From contig JAWQEG010001359.1 in the NCBI GenBank assembly GCA_033782935.1, positions 726,001-790,000 of the forward strand: a stretch of 64,000 nucleotides of DNA, given 5' to 3'. The translations under genes and the position numbers were made by a program. This document shows, in pieces, positions 25,701 through 37,239 of the stretch (its first letter is position 1; every line of letters begins with the position of its first letter). The notes under the pieces are model-generated. The model was not told where the DNA came from. It did not search any database and saw only the letters and a program-made list of their open reading frames with translations. Source of the stretch: Petrolisthes cinctipes. Taxonomy: Eukaryota; Arthropoda; Malacostraca; Decapoda; Porcellanidae.

Positions 25701-28700
25701 GCACATATCGACTTTGGACACTTAAAATATCGATTTTTATCATGTTTTGAGCCTATATTTTGAAAACATTCTAGCATTGAGTAGGCATGTAGAAATCGCT
25801 TCTGGGACCCAAAAATATCGATTTTTCGGGTGTTTTGAGGTTGAATTTCGGAGATAAAAGGGTGCAGAAGATGCATACACATATTGGCTTTTGGCACCTA
25901 AAATATCTATTTTCAGCATGTTTTGGGCCTGTATCTAAGTAGGCATGTACATATCGCTTCTGGGACCCAAAAATATCGAATTTTCGGGTGTTTTGAATCT
26001 GAATTTAAGATATAAACGGGTACAGAAGATGCATGCACATATTGACTTTGAGCACATAAAATATCGATTTTCAGCATGTTTTGGGCCTGTATTTTGAAAA
26101 TACTCTAACACGGAGTAGGCATGTACAGATCGCTTCTTGGACCCCTAAATATCGAATTTTCGGGTGTTTTTAACCTGAATTTGAGATATAAACGGGTACT
26201 GAAGATGCATGCACATATCGACTTTTAGCACCTAAATTATCGATTTTGAGCATGTTTTGGGTCCGTATCTGGAAAACATTCTAACTATGAATAGGCATGT
26301 ACAGATCGCTTCTAAGACCCAAAAATACCGAATTTTCGGGTGTTTTTAGCCTGAATTTAAGATATAAATGGGTAGAGAAGATGCATGCACATATTGACTT
26401 TGGACACTTAAAATATCGATTTTTAGCATGTTTTGATCCTATATTTTGAAAACATTCTAGCATTGAGTAGGCATGTAGAGATCGCTTCTGGGACCCAAAA
26501 ATATCGAATTTTCGGGTGTTTTGAGGTTGAATTTGGGAGATAAACGGGTGCAGAAGATGCATACACACATTGGTTTTGGGAACCTAAAATATCTATTTTC
26601 AGCATGTTTTGGGCCTGTATCTGAGTAGGCATGTACAGATCGCTTCTTGGACACCTAAATATCGAATTGTCGGGTATTTTGAATCTGAATTTGAGATATA
26701 AACGGGTACTGAAGATGCATGCACATATCGACTTTCAGCACCTAAATTATCGATTTTGAGCATGTTTTGAGTCCGTATCTTGAAAACATTCTAACTAGGA
26801 TTAGGCATGTACAGATCGCTTCTAAAACCCAAAAATACCGAATTTTCGGGTGTTTTTAGCCTGAATTTGAGATATAAATGGGTAGAGAAGATGCATGCAC
26901 ATATCGACTTTGGACACTTAAAATATCGATTTTTAGCATGTTTTGAGCCTATATTTTGAAAACATTCTAGCACTGAGTAGGCATGTACAGATCGCTTCTG
27001 GGACCCAAAAATATCGAATTTTCGGGTGTTTTGAGCCTGAATTTGAGATATACACGGGTACAGAAGATGCATGCACATATTGACTTTGGGCACCTAAAAT
27101 ATCGATTTCCAGCATGTTTTGGGCCTGTATTTTGAAAATACTCTAACACGGAGTAGGCATGTACAGATCGCTTCTTGGACCCTAAAATATCTAATTTTCG
27201 GGTGTTTTGAGCCTGAATTTGAGATATAAACGGGTACAGAAGATGCTTGCACATATCGACTTTTGGGCACCTAAAAGATCGATTTTCAGTATGTTTTGGG
27301 CCTGTATTTTGAAAATACTCTAACACAGAGTAGGCATGTACAGATTGCTTCTGGGACCCCAAAATATCGAATTTTCGGGCGTTTTGTGCCTGAATTTGAG
27401 ATATCGACTTTGAGCACCTAAAATATCGATTTTTAGCATGTTTTGGGCCTATATTTTGAAAATATTCTAGCACTGAGTAGGCATATATAGATCACTTCTG
27501 GGGCCCAAAAATATCGAATTTTCGGGTGTTTTCAGCCTGAAATTGAGATATAAACGGGTACAGAATATGCATGTACATATTGACTTTGGGCACCTAAAAT
27601 ATCGATTTCCAGCATGTTTTGGGCCTGTATTTTGAAAATACTCTAACACGGAGTAGGCATGTACAGATCGCTTCTTGGACCCTAAAATATCTAATTTTCG
27701 GGTGTCTTGAGCCTGAATCTAAGATATAAACGGGTACAGAAGATGCATGCACATATTGACTTTGGGCACCTAAAATATCGATTTTCAGCATGTTTTGGGC
27801 CTGTATTTTGAAAATACTCTAACACGGAGTAGGCATGTACAGATCGCTTCTTGGACCCCTAATAATCGAATTTTCGGGTGTTTTGAGCCTGAATTTGAGA
27901 TATAAACGGGTACTGAAAATGCATGCACATATCGACTTTTGGCACCTAAAATATCGATTTTGAGCATGTTTTTGGTCAGTATCTTCAAAACATTCTAACT
28001 AGGAGTAGGCATGTACAGATCGCTTCTAAGACCCAAAAATACCGAATTTTCGGGTGTTTTTAGCCTGAATTTGAGATATAAACGGGTACAGAAGATGCAT
28101 GCACATATTGAGTTTGGGCACCTAAAATATCGATTTTCAGCATGTTTTGGGCCTGTATTTTGAAAATACTCTAACACGGAGTAGGCATGTACAGATCGCT
28201 TCTTGGACCCCTAAATATCGAATTTTCGGGGGTTTTGAGCCTGAATTTGAGATATAAATGGGTAGAGAAGATGCATGCACATATTGACTTTGGAAACTTA
28301 TAATATCGATTTTTAGCATGTTTTGAGCCTATATTTTGAAAACATTCTAGCATTGAGTAGGCATGTAGAGATCGCTTCTGGGACCCAAAAATATCGAATT
28401 TTCGGGTGTTTTGAGGTTGAATTTGGGAGATAAACGGGTGCAGAAGATGCATACACATATTGGCTTTGAGTACCTAAAATATCTATTTTCAGCATGTTTT
28501 GGGCCTGTATCTGAGTAGATGTACAGATTGCTTCTGGGACCCAAAAATATCGAATTTTCGGATGTTTTGAATCTGAATTTGAGATATAAACGGGTACAGA
28601 AGATGCATGCACATATTGACTTTGGGCACCTAAAATATCGATTTTCAGCATGTTTTGGGCCTGTATCTTGAAAATACTCTAACACGAAGTATTCATGTAC

Positions 28701-29623
28701 AGATCTCTTCTTCGACCCCTAAATATCGAATTTTCGGGTGTTTTGAGCCTGAATTTGAGATATCGATTTTGAGCACCTAAAATATCGATTTTTAGCATGT
28801 TTTGGGCCTATATTTTAAAATATTCTAGCACTGAGTAGGCATGTACAGATCACTTCTGGGACCCCAAAATATCAAGTTTTCGGGTGTTTTGAGCCTGAAT
28901 TCGAGATATAAACAGGTACAGAAGATGCATGCACATATTGATTTTGGCACCTAAAATATCGATTTTCAGCATGTTTTGGGCCTGTATATTGAAAATACTC
29001 AAACACGGAGTAGGCATGTACAGATCACTTCTGGAGCCTCAAAATATCGAATTTTAGGGTGTTTTGAGCCTGAATTTGGGAGATAAACGGGTGCAGAAGA
29101 TGCATACACATATTGGATTTGGGCACCTAAAATATCTATTTTTAACATGTTTTGGGCCTGTATCTGAGTAGGCATGTACAGATCGCTTCTGGGACCCAAA
29201 AATATCGAATTTTCAGGTGTTTTGAGCCTTAATTTGAGATATAAACGGGTACAGAAGATGCATGCACATATCGACTTTTGGGCAACTAAAAGATCGATTT
29301 TCAGTATGTTTTGGGCCTGTATTTTGAAAATACTCTAACATGGAGTAGGCATGTACAGATTGCTTCTGGGACCCCAAAATACCGAATTTTCGGGTGTTTT
29401 GAGCCTGAATTTGAGATATCGACTTTGAGCACCTAAAATATCGATTTTTAGTATGTTTTGGGCCTATATTTTGAAAAAATTCTAGCACTGAGTAGGCATG
29501 TAAAGATCACTTCGGGGACCCCAAAATATCAAATTTTCGGGTGTTTTGAGCCTGAATTCGAGATATTTACGGGTACAGAAGATGCATGCACATATTGACT
29601 TTGGGCACCTAAAATATCGATTC
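16792..29623. repeat. 176-bp tandem satellite, right array
   Basis: Same satellite as in positions 1-10162, in the same orientation, resuming immediately after the LTR retrotransposon with the CCAT target duplication inside a monomer. Monomer classes are more regular here, with a clear three-monomer higher-order unit at 18955-20541. The array stops abruptly inside a monomer at about 29623, just after an AAAATATCGATT motif, where it meets a CA-rich minisatellite. All minus-strand ORFs in the interval are repeat artefacts. A centromeric or pericentromeric role is possible but cannot be judged from sequence alone. Confidence 0.97.
18955..20541. repeat. 529-bp higher-order repeat, three copies
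   Basis: Three consecutive 529-bp blocks start at 18955, 19484 and 20013. Each holds three monomers (176, 176 and 177 bp), and equivalent monomers across blocks match far better than adjacent ones. One monomer type carries a CTAACTAGGAGTAGG variant that recurs every 529 bp. The next anchor, at 20542, is mutated to ATTAAT and the regular pattern then fades. Confidence 0.85.
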
Positions 29624-29755
29624 ATATATCCTAATAGTATACACACATATGTATTAACACACACACATACACTAATAGTATACACACATATGTATTAACA
29701 CACACACATACCCTAATATTATACACACATATGTATTAACACACACACATACACC
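29624..29755. repeat. CA-rich minisatellite, left remnant
   Basis: Short units with ATACACACATATGTATTAACAC and CCTAATAGTAT run from the satellite edge to about 29755. The same unit resumes at 32970, so the LINE remnant between them probably inserted into this minisatellite. Confidence 0.8.
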
Positions 29756-30084
29756 CGTCCGAGGTCACCGAGTTCGTATGTGTGACACGGCGCTCGTCTG
29801 GGTAGCCAGGGTCAGCTTGTTGACCCCTCACCCCTCATCTACCTTCATCTACCAAGTGCCACACATTAAGAAGAATACTAAACTATCAAAATGAGGCCCA
29901 ACAATCTGTCAACCAACCAACACACTGATTTGAAGATAATCAATTAGCACTAAACTCTCTCAAACAAGGAGCTGGCTACCCACCACCTGCCGTAATAGGT
30001 CACCTGAAAGCTATTGGTCTATTTCACAATAGAGTCGCAAACAGGGGAAAAACCGACAGAATAAGATTCGTGTAATCAGCAGTG

Positions 30085-32945
30085 CAAAAAAGAGGAAAAT
30101 GCCTTGTGTTGTGAAACCGTACAAAGTGATGGAAGTTCCCCGCCTCTGGTATGACCTCCCATCTGTGTTCCTATCCAACGTGACCTCACTATGTAACAAA
30201 TTTGACGAACTGGTGAATACAGAGAACACGATCAGCGCTGATATAGTTTGTGTTATGGAAGCCTGGTAAGTTATACCAGAGTTGTGTGCCATTGAAAACT
30301 ACGACCTATTCCACTGTCTTAGAACCTAAAAACGAGGAGGTGGACTTGTGATGTTTACACACACAAAGTACAAAGCCGAGCGCCTGAACGTTGAAACCCC
30401 CAGGGAACTTGAGGTCATGTGGGTAAGATTAACACTGCCATGTCACCCTCGCCACACTGCCTCCATCATTTGTGGTTTGGTGTATCACCCCACACGTGTA
30501 CCCACCCATGCCCTGCTCGTCGACCACATCATCGACACCTGCGACACCCTATAGGCAAGATATCAATCTTCTAAAATGGTTATATGTGGTGACTTCAACC
30601 AACTAGATACAAAAGAAATAGAAAACCAACTGAGCACCACCAAGATTGTCAACTTTCCCACCCACGAACAAAACACCCTAGACCTCATTATCACTGACCT
30701 GGCAGACCAGTACCTACCACCTCAACCACTGCCACCCGTGGGAAGAAGCAACCATCTCTCCATGTTTTGGGCCCCTGCCACTACCACCTCCCACCACCAA
30801 GATGACCATACCACCAAGATATGCAGCCCTACACCTGACTCTGCTATCAGACAGTGTGGACATTGGCTGATACAGTACCCGTGGACTGAGGTACTAACTG
30901 TTAGTGACGTTGACAGGAAGTGGGAGAATTACCAAACTACTATCACTCAGGCCTACTACCACATCTTTCCTACCATGGATAACACCACCGATTAAGAGGC
31001 TGATGGAGCAGCACAACAAGGCGTTCTATAATGACAGGAGGAGGTATAACAACCGCTGCACAACAAGGTCATCAGAGAAATTAAAGCTGCCAAGGTGTAC
31101 TACCCAACAAAAATTCACCACCTTAAACAAACCAACATCAATCAGTGGTACAACAAATTAAAGGACCTGTGTGGGATGGTGAAAAAATCACCTTCTATTC
31201 CCTGTGTTGACGGACATACCAGCCAGGAAGTAGCTAATCTTATCAATGACCATTTCGCCAGGATCTGTCAAACCCTGCTCAGACTGGACTCAGCCCAATT
31301 ACCAGCTTACCTACCCTCCATCCCCCCTCCACACATTAATGAGCACGAGGTCTACTATAAGCTCTTAATTAAGCTATAAGCTCACACGCTCCACTACCCG
31401 TATTAACCTTCCCGTGAGCTTGCTGTTGAGCTTGCAAAACCCATTTGTTCAATAATTAATGCATCACTTAGTCAGAGTAAATGCCCACAGGATTGGAAGA
31501 CAGCTTCCGTTACTCCAATACCAAAAGTTTCAAAACCCCAGTCACTTAATCAATTAAGACCCATTGCCATAACCCTCCTCCCGAGCCTGTTATGTGAAAG
31601 CTTTGTGTTCGACTGAGTTTCAGCCAACATCTCAAATGCAATTGACCCCTAACAATTTGGAAATATGAAGTCATCATCAACCACCCATTGTTTCATAAGC
31701 CTGCTACACTTTATATACAGTAACCTGGAAAAAAGAAAGACCTCAGTTGCCCTTGCATTCATAGATTTCAGAAAAGCTTTTGATCTAGTAGACCATAACG
31801 TAGTATAAAGGAAAGCTCTTGATATGGGAGTGGAGCCCAGTCTAGTGGCATGGCTGGCAAACTTCCTGTGTGACAGACGTCTGGCAAACTTCCAGTGTGA
31901 CAGAAGTCAGGTAGTGCGTCACCAGGGTGCAGTATCTATACACCAACATCTCTCGTGTGGTGTGCCCCAGGGGACCAAGATGGGACCCCTGTGCTTCCTC
32001 ATCCTAATCAATGACGCCTTAACTGACACAATTTTTCGCTGGAAATATGTGGATGACTCAACCGTTGGGACAGTCATCAATAACTTGTCTCCTGACTACC
32101 ACCTCCTGCAACAACACCTCACCAACCTCCAGACGTGGACCAACAACAACAACGTCTCCATCAACCACGGCAAGACAGTAGTGATGCAGTTTCATACGGC
32201 TACCACACCACCACCACCACCAGTGATAACACTAGTATAGCACCAACTACAAATAGTGGACACCACCAAGCTATTAGGTGTGATGCTGGATGGCAAACTG
32301 AACTGTAAAAGTCATATCAGCACCATCATCCAGTCAGCCACATATACTATATACTAAGATGACTCAAGTCCCTAGGCACACCCCAAAAGGAGCTGGTAGG
32401 AATCCACCACACCTTCATCATCCCCAAGCTGAGATACGCCTCCCCTGCCTGGTCTTCATCCATCAACCAGACACAGAGGCAGCAGCTGGAGGGGGTACAA
32501 AAGAGGGCATGTCATATCATTCTGGGTACGGCATACACCACCTACCACCAGACACCAGCAGCTCCTCTGGGACTTCAGTAAACAGTTGCTAATCCACCCA
32601 CGCCATAGAGACCTCCTCCCAACCACCATTCCCAAAACCCCGCCACGTCCGTCACTACAACCTACTCAAACCCATCAGAGCTAGGACAGACAGATACAAA
32701 AATAGTCCCATCCCCACAATAGTCTCTCTAATAAACCAAAAGCACATGTAAATATTTGTACTATGTCCATGTGTGAGTGAACATACGTGATTGTAATTGT
32801 GTACGTCTGTGTGTTGGTTTGGTATTTGTTCATGTCTGTTCATTTTTATGTATCTATAAAGTATAACCTATTTGCATCACCATTTTACAATGTATATTTT
32901 CAGCCCTTAGCTGCCTGTACCAAATAAACCTTTTATTATTAATGT
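30085..32945 (+). pseudogene. Decayed CR1/L2-like LINE
   Basis: Fragments of an apurinic-type endonuclease and a reverse transcriptase lie in order on the plus strand. Endonuclease pieces run from about 30142; GDFNQ is encoded near 30590, LDLIITD near 30680 and a degenerate SNHLS at about 30750. RT pieces include FIDFRKAFDLVDH near 31765, GVPQGTKMGP near 31960 and YVDD near 32045 in the 138-codon ORF 31824-32240. At least a dozen stops and shifts interrupt the frame, and a short in-frame duplication (LANF.CDR twice) lies near 31855-31910. The element ends in a (TTA)n tail at about 32940, as in CR1/L2-type LINEs. The clade is inferred from motif style only. Sequence 29756-30085 may be its 5' region, but I see no coding support there. 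Confidence 0.8.
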
Positions 32946-32969
32946 TATTATTATTATTATTATACCAAA

Positions 32970-33357
32970 ATATTATACACATATATGTATTAACACACAC
33001 ACACACATACCTAATAGTATATACACACATAAGTATTAACACACATACTCATACATACACACACGTATGTATTAATACACATACTCATACATACACACAC
33101 ATATGTATTAACACACATACATACACATACCCTAATAGCATACACACGTATGTATTAACACATATACATATACACACGTATGTATTAACACATATACATA
33201 CACATACCCTAATAGTATACACACATATGTATTAACACACACACATATACACACACATACCCTAATAGCATACACACGTATGTATTAACACATATACACA
33301 CACATACCCTAATAGTATACACACATATGTATTAACACACACACATATACACACACA
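32970..33357. repeat. CA-rich minisatellite with TATGTATTAACACA core
   Basis: Irregular tandem units of roughly 30-55 bp built from GTATGTATTAACACA, ACACATAC and CCTAATAGTATAC. It is homologous to 29624-29755 and 51940-52497, and forms the left part of the segment repeated at 51.9 kb. Confidence 0.9.
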
Positions 33358-33471
33358 GAATGGTAACAGTAGTAATAACTTAACCTTTACTTATCATGGT
33401 GTGAACACTTTTACTAAGTTGTATAGATTAGTGAACAGGAAGTTGATGTTGTTGTTTCATTAGAGAGAGAG

Positions 33472-33790
33472 AGTTGTGTGTGTTGGCATGTGTGTGTGCC
33501 TGTGTGTGTACATCTGTGTGCCTGTGTGTGTACATCTGTGTGCCTGTGTGCGTACATATGTGTGCCTGTGTGTGTACATCTGTGTGCCTGTGTGTGTACA
33601 TCTGTGTGCCTGTGTGTGTACATCTGTGTGCCTGTGTGTGTACATCTGTGTGCCTGTGTGTGTACATCTGTGTGCCTGTGTGTGTACATCTGTGTGCTTG
33701 TGTGTGTGCGTGCCTGTGAGTGTACGTGCGTGTGTGTACGTGTGTGCCTGTGCGTGCATGCATGCGTGTGTGTTCGTGCATGCGTGCACG
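33472..33790. repeat. 22-bp TG-rich minisatellite
   Basis: About eleven units of TGTGTGTACATCTGTGTGCC plus two bases, then a less regular TG/CG tract ending in a G run near 33797. Long cysteine- or histidine-rich ORFs on both strands are frame-walking artefacts of the 22-bp period. Confidence 0.9.
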
Positions 33791-33963
33791 TGTTTGTGGG
33801 GGGGGGGAGCTGATCAAGCGGTAGAATAATATGTATATGGATAATTAACATTAATCACTGGTTCTGATCTGTGATCACAATATAATTAATAAATAATTAT
33901 TGTATTAGTCGTTGGTGAATCTGACATTACATGATAACATTAATATTAATATATTAATATACA

Positions 33964-35400
33964 CCTTTATATGTATAGTGCTAACCTAACCTAACCTTTA
34001 TATGTATAGTGCTAACCTAACCTAACCTTTATATGTATAGTGCTAACCTAACCTAACCTTTATATGTATAGTGCTAACCTAACCTAACCTTTATATGTAT
34101 AGTGCTAACCTAACCTAACCTTTATATGTATAGTGCTAACCTAACCTAACCTTTATATGTATAGTGCTAACCTAACCTAACCTTTATATGTATAGTGCTA
34201 ACCTAACCTAACCTTTATATGTATAGTGCTAACCTAACCTAACCTTTATATGTATAGTGCTAACCTAACCTAACCTTTATATGTATAGTGCTAACCTAAC
34301 CTAACATTTATATGTATAGTGCTAACCTAACCTAACCTAAACTAACCTTTATATATACAGTCCTAACCTAACCTAACCTAACCTAACCTTTATATATACA
34401 GTCCTAACCTAACCTAACCTAACCTAACCTATCCTATATATGTAGTCCTAACCTAACCTAACCTAACCTAACCTTTATATATACAGTCCTAACCAAACCA
34501 AACCTAACCTAACCTTTATATATACAGTCCTAACCTAACCTATCCTATATATGTAGTCCTAACCTAACCTAACCTAACCTTTATATATACAGTCCTAACC
34601 TAACCTAACCTAACCTAACCTTTATATATACAGTCCTAACCTAACCTAACCTAACCTATCCTATATATGTAGTCCTAACCTAACCTAACCTAACCTTTAT
34701 ATATACAGTCCTAACCTAACCTAACCTAACCTAACCTTTATATATACAGTCCTAACCTAACCTAACCTATATATGTAGTCCTAACCTAACCTTTATATAT
34801 ACAGTCCTAACCTAACCTAACAAACCTAACCTATCCTATATATGTAGTCCTAACCTAACCTAACCTAACTATTATATGTACAGTCCTAACCTAACCTAAC
34901 CTTTATATATACAGTCCTAACCTAACCTAACCTTTATATATACAGTACTAACCTAACCTAACCTTTATATATACAGTCCTAACCTAACCTATATATGTAC
35001 AGTCCTAACCTAACCTAACCTTTATATATACAGTCCTAACCTAACCTAACCTAACCTTTATATATACAGTCCTAACCTAACCTAACCTAACCTTTATATA
35101 TACAGTCCTAACCTAACCTTTATATATACAGTCCTAACCTAACCTAACCATTATATATACAGTCCTAACCTATATATATACAGTCTTAACCTAACCTAAC
35201 CTTTATATGTACAGTCCTAACCTAACCTAACCTTTATATATACAGTCCTAACCTAACCTTGATATGTACAGTCCTAACCTAACCTAACCTTTATATATAC
35301 AGTCCTAACCTAACCTAACCTTTATATATACAGTCCTAACCTAACCTAACCTAACCTTTATATAAACAGTCCTAACCTAACATAACCTTTATATATACAG
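33964..35400. repeat. Interstitial telomere-like array, CCTAA units with TTTATATRTA spacers
   Basis: The 5' part (33964-34340) is a regular 31-bp minisatellite: two to three CCTAA telomere-type repeats, then CTTTATATGTATAGTGCTAA. From about 34340 to 35400 the spacer changes to TTTATATATACAGTC and the number of CCTAA copies between spacers varies from one to about six, with rare AACCAAACC variants. CCTAA/TTAGG is the canonical arthropod telomere unit. The tract lies inside a duplicated segment whose other copy (52970-53040) has only the spacer, so it looks like local expansion rather than a chromosome-end remnant. Confidence 0.95.
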
Positions 35401-35407
35401 TCCTCAG

Positions 35408-35486
35408 GGTCTGGTTGGACATCTGAAACAATGGGTGAAGTTCCACTAGACCGGTCCATCTGAGGCCTGGTGGTCACAAAGGAAAG
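35408..35486 (+). pseudogene. Exon-like block, copy A, with donor GTAAGT
   Basis: A 79-bp block starts right after ...ATACAGTCCTCAG (acceptor-like) and ends at GGAAAG before GTAAGTAA (consensus donor). It matches 53052-53130 at all but four positions. In this copy both frames that are open in the other copy contain a stop (TAG in frame 1, TGA in frame 3), so it is probably a dead exon. The encoded family is not recognised. Confidence 0.45.
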
Positions 35487-35720
35487 GTAAGTAATACACA
35501 CAGACAACACATTGACCTATTTACTGGTCCAAGTGTTCTTATCCCTAGCCATTATCACTTTCAACACACACACACACACAGATAATAATCTATATCTATA
35601 AAAGAGAGGCGTCTGTCTGTGTGAACTTTTCTCCCAAACCCAAAGAAATAGACGAAACAAACCATATATATATATATATATATACAGGGTGGGGCAAATC
35701 AAATGCCTATATGGCTATAC

Positions 35721-35839
<119 letters not shown>

Positions 35840-35844
35840 CTTTT

Positions 35845-36011
35845 AAACAAACGAGGTTGAAGGATATGGCTTGTTCTGCATTTATTAGTTTTTTATTTAT
35901 GCTTTCAATAGATCTAACAGTTTTTCTTAAATCTTTACTTAGATGGTGGATAAGTGAGGCAAATGTTGAGTTGTTGGGGGAGGTCGACGTTTCGTCCAGT
36001 ACGTTGGACAT
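35845..36011 (-). pseudogene. Penelope-like ORF N-terminus (truncated)
   Basis: On the minus strand, downstream of the GIY-YIG end and its 3' region, a short open frame encodes a charged helical peptide ([19 protein letters not shown] and about 25 more residues) before running into (TA)n. Its position suits the start of the next head-to-tail copy across a pseudo-LTR junction, as Penelope-like elements show. Family assignment rests on context rather than a catalytic motif. Confidence 0.4.
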
Positions 36012-36018
36012 CTTCAGG
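35982..36018 (-). ncRNA. Hammerhead-ribozyme-like motif of the Penelope-like pseudo-LTR
   Basis: The minus strand reads CTGAAGA, then a 5-bp stem GTCCA/TGGAC with a 6-nt loop, then GAAAC and GTC. This is the layout of a minimal hammerhead core, with CTGAAGA in place of canonical CUGAUGA. Penelope-like elements are known to carry such ribozymes in their pseudo-LTRs. The core substitution suggests low or no activity. Confidence 0.45.
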
Positions 36019-36099
36019 AAGAAGTGGTGATTCTGGGTGGGTGAGAGGTATTTATCTGTTTTCCGTATGTGGGGTGGGCGGGGCCACCATATCAGAGGC

Positions 36100-36558
36100 C
36101 TAGTGATTGGTGGATGGGGGGTGACGTCTGATTATGGCGCTTCTTCTGAGTTGTTGGTTGGTGGTGGGTGAGATGTTAGATGCTTGTGGTGGGTCAGTAG
36201 GTGTAGGAGGTGTGGTGGATATCCTGACTGGAATGGTGGTGTGTCGTTTTCTGGAGGGTAGTATTTGGAGGTCTTGTGTCTGGTTGTTTATAGAAGGTTG
36301 TAGGGTTTCTATGTAAATTGCTTCTAGGTAGGAGAGTCGTCTGCTGTCTGTTTCTTTGTCTAGTATGGTGGTATTATTTACTAGTTTGTCTCGTGTCAGA
36401 GCTTGGTGGTCGTGGGTATGGTAGTGGTCTTTTATAGATCCTGATTGGAGGTGCATGGTGAGCCGACGAGACAGTGACGTTTGTGTTTTACCAACATAGT
36501 GGTGAGGCTCACAGTCCACACTGTTACATCTATATATTGACTCTAAACCAGAAGACAA
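36100..36558 (-). pseudogene. Penelope-like element GIY-YIG endonuclease domain
   Basis: The 152-codon ORF is the C-terminal endonuclease of a Penelope-like retroelement, with the RT missing. Motifs: IY at 8-9, a CCHH-type cluster (C11, C16, H19, H20), YVG at 21-23 followed by KT, arginines in SRRL (30-33), E79 in SYLEA and NN at 91-92. The C-terminal 55 residues are low-complexity, rich in P, T and S. Downstream on the same strand come a hammerhead-like motif and an ORF start, as in tandem Penelope copies. The fragment begins at a 23-bp inverted repeat shared with 36718-36740. Confidence 0.75.
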
Positions 36559-36656
36559 AAAAACTTGTGTACACTGAAGTTTTGCAATGAAAGTTTGACC
36601 ACAACACAGAAAAGTTTATGCTGTTTATGTTATATACAGGTTTTCTCAGTACATTC

Positions 36657-36863
36657 TTTACCCGCCGCACTACGACATCAGTTTAAAAATTGTTTTTTTA
36701 ATCTGATGTCGTAGTGCGGTTTAGAGTCAATATATAGATGTTCTCTGCATTTCCAACACGTAAAAGTGCAACATAGAGCTGCCCATGTGCGAAGGCTGGA
36801 TTTTCAGAGAGATCAAGGCCTATAGAAAGGCCTTAAGAAAATAAAGAAAACGCGGCGGGTAAA
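36657..36863. repeat. Nested inverted repeats around a helicase fragment
   Basis: Outer arms TTTACCCGCCGC (36657-36668) and GCGGCGGGTAAA (36852-36863) are perfect 12-bp complements. Inside, CCGCACTACGACATCAG (36665-36681) pairs perfectly with CTGATGTCGTAGTGCGG (36703-36719) around a 21-nt AT-rich loop. The inner right arm overlaps the end of the helicase-like reading frame. Confidence 0.85.
36698..36829 (-). pseudogene. PIF1/Helitron-type helicase C-terminal fragment
   Basis: The minus strand encodes about 43 residues containing LSIGLDLSENPAF, then AHGQLYVALLRV, then a short tail and a stop at 36698. HGQLYVA.SRV is motif VI of PIF1-like helicases, as in Helitron RepHel proteins. Here the conserved serine is leucine. 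No further helicase motif lies upstream, so this is a stump. It is opposite in strand to the proposed Helitron ends. Confidence 0.65.
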
Positions 36864-37239
36864 CGATTGAGCAAAAAACCTTGTACAGTTGCGGTCAATA
36901 ATAATCATCCATCATGGGTATCTCAAACAATTTATTGTCTAATGTTTTCAAGTTCACATATGATGTTATTGTTTTAAGTAGTGTGTAGCTGCTTGTATTA
37001 AATTAAAAGATAGTAGTTAACATATTTATTGGAAAGATTATCATCTAAGGAACAGAGGGAAGCTGTCAAACTCTTGTGTGAGTTACCCCTATATGGATGA
37101 TTAAATATGGCTGCAACTCTATGTAAACCATGCTGAAAAACAAATATAAAAAAATTGATTGTTGTTACTCCTCCTTCTGGCACCGTACCTAACCACTTCA
37201 AGTTTGGTTGGACCAGCGAAGCGGGCCGGCTACAGCTAG

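Noticed and set aside
1..29623. Dozens of minus-strand ORFs of 60-197 codons in the satellite
   Set aside because: They repeat one peptide in rotating frames as the 176-bp monomer cycles, lack starts or splice context, and vary exactly as the satellite does.
29756..29850. tRNA-like or SINE-like sequence near the satellite edge
   Set aside because: On the minus strand it begins CTGGCTAC like the candidate at 49815, but no B box or cloverleaf could be drawn.
33414..33851. Long histidine-, threonine- or cysteine-rich ORFs on both strands (also 51976-52441)
   Set aside because: Low-complexity translations of 22-bp and 30-bp minisatellites.
33964..35400. True chromosome end
   Set aside because: Unique and transposon sequence continues for tens of kilobases on both sides, and the CCTAA units are interrupted by regular spacers.
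35685..35710. Mariner-type terminal repeat (ACAGGGTGGGGCAAAT)
   Set aside because: Only one end is present and no partner or transposase is visible.
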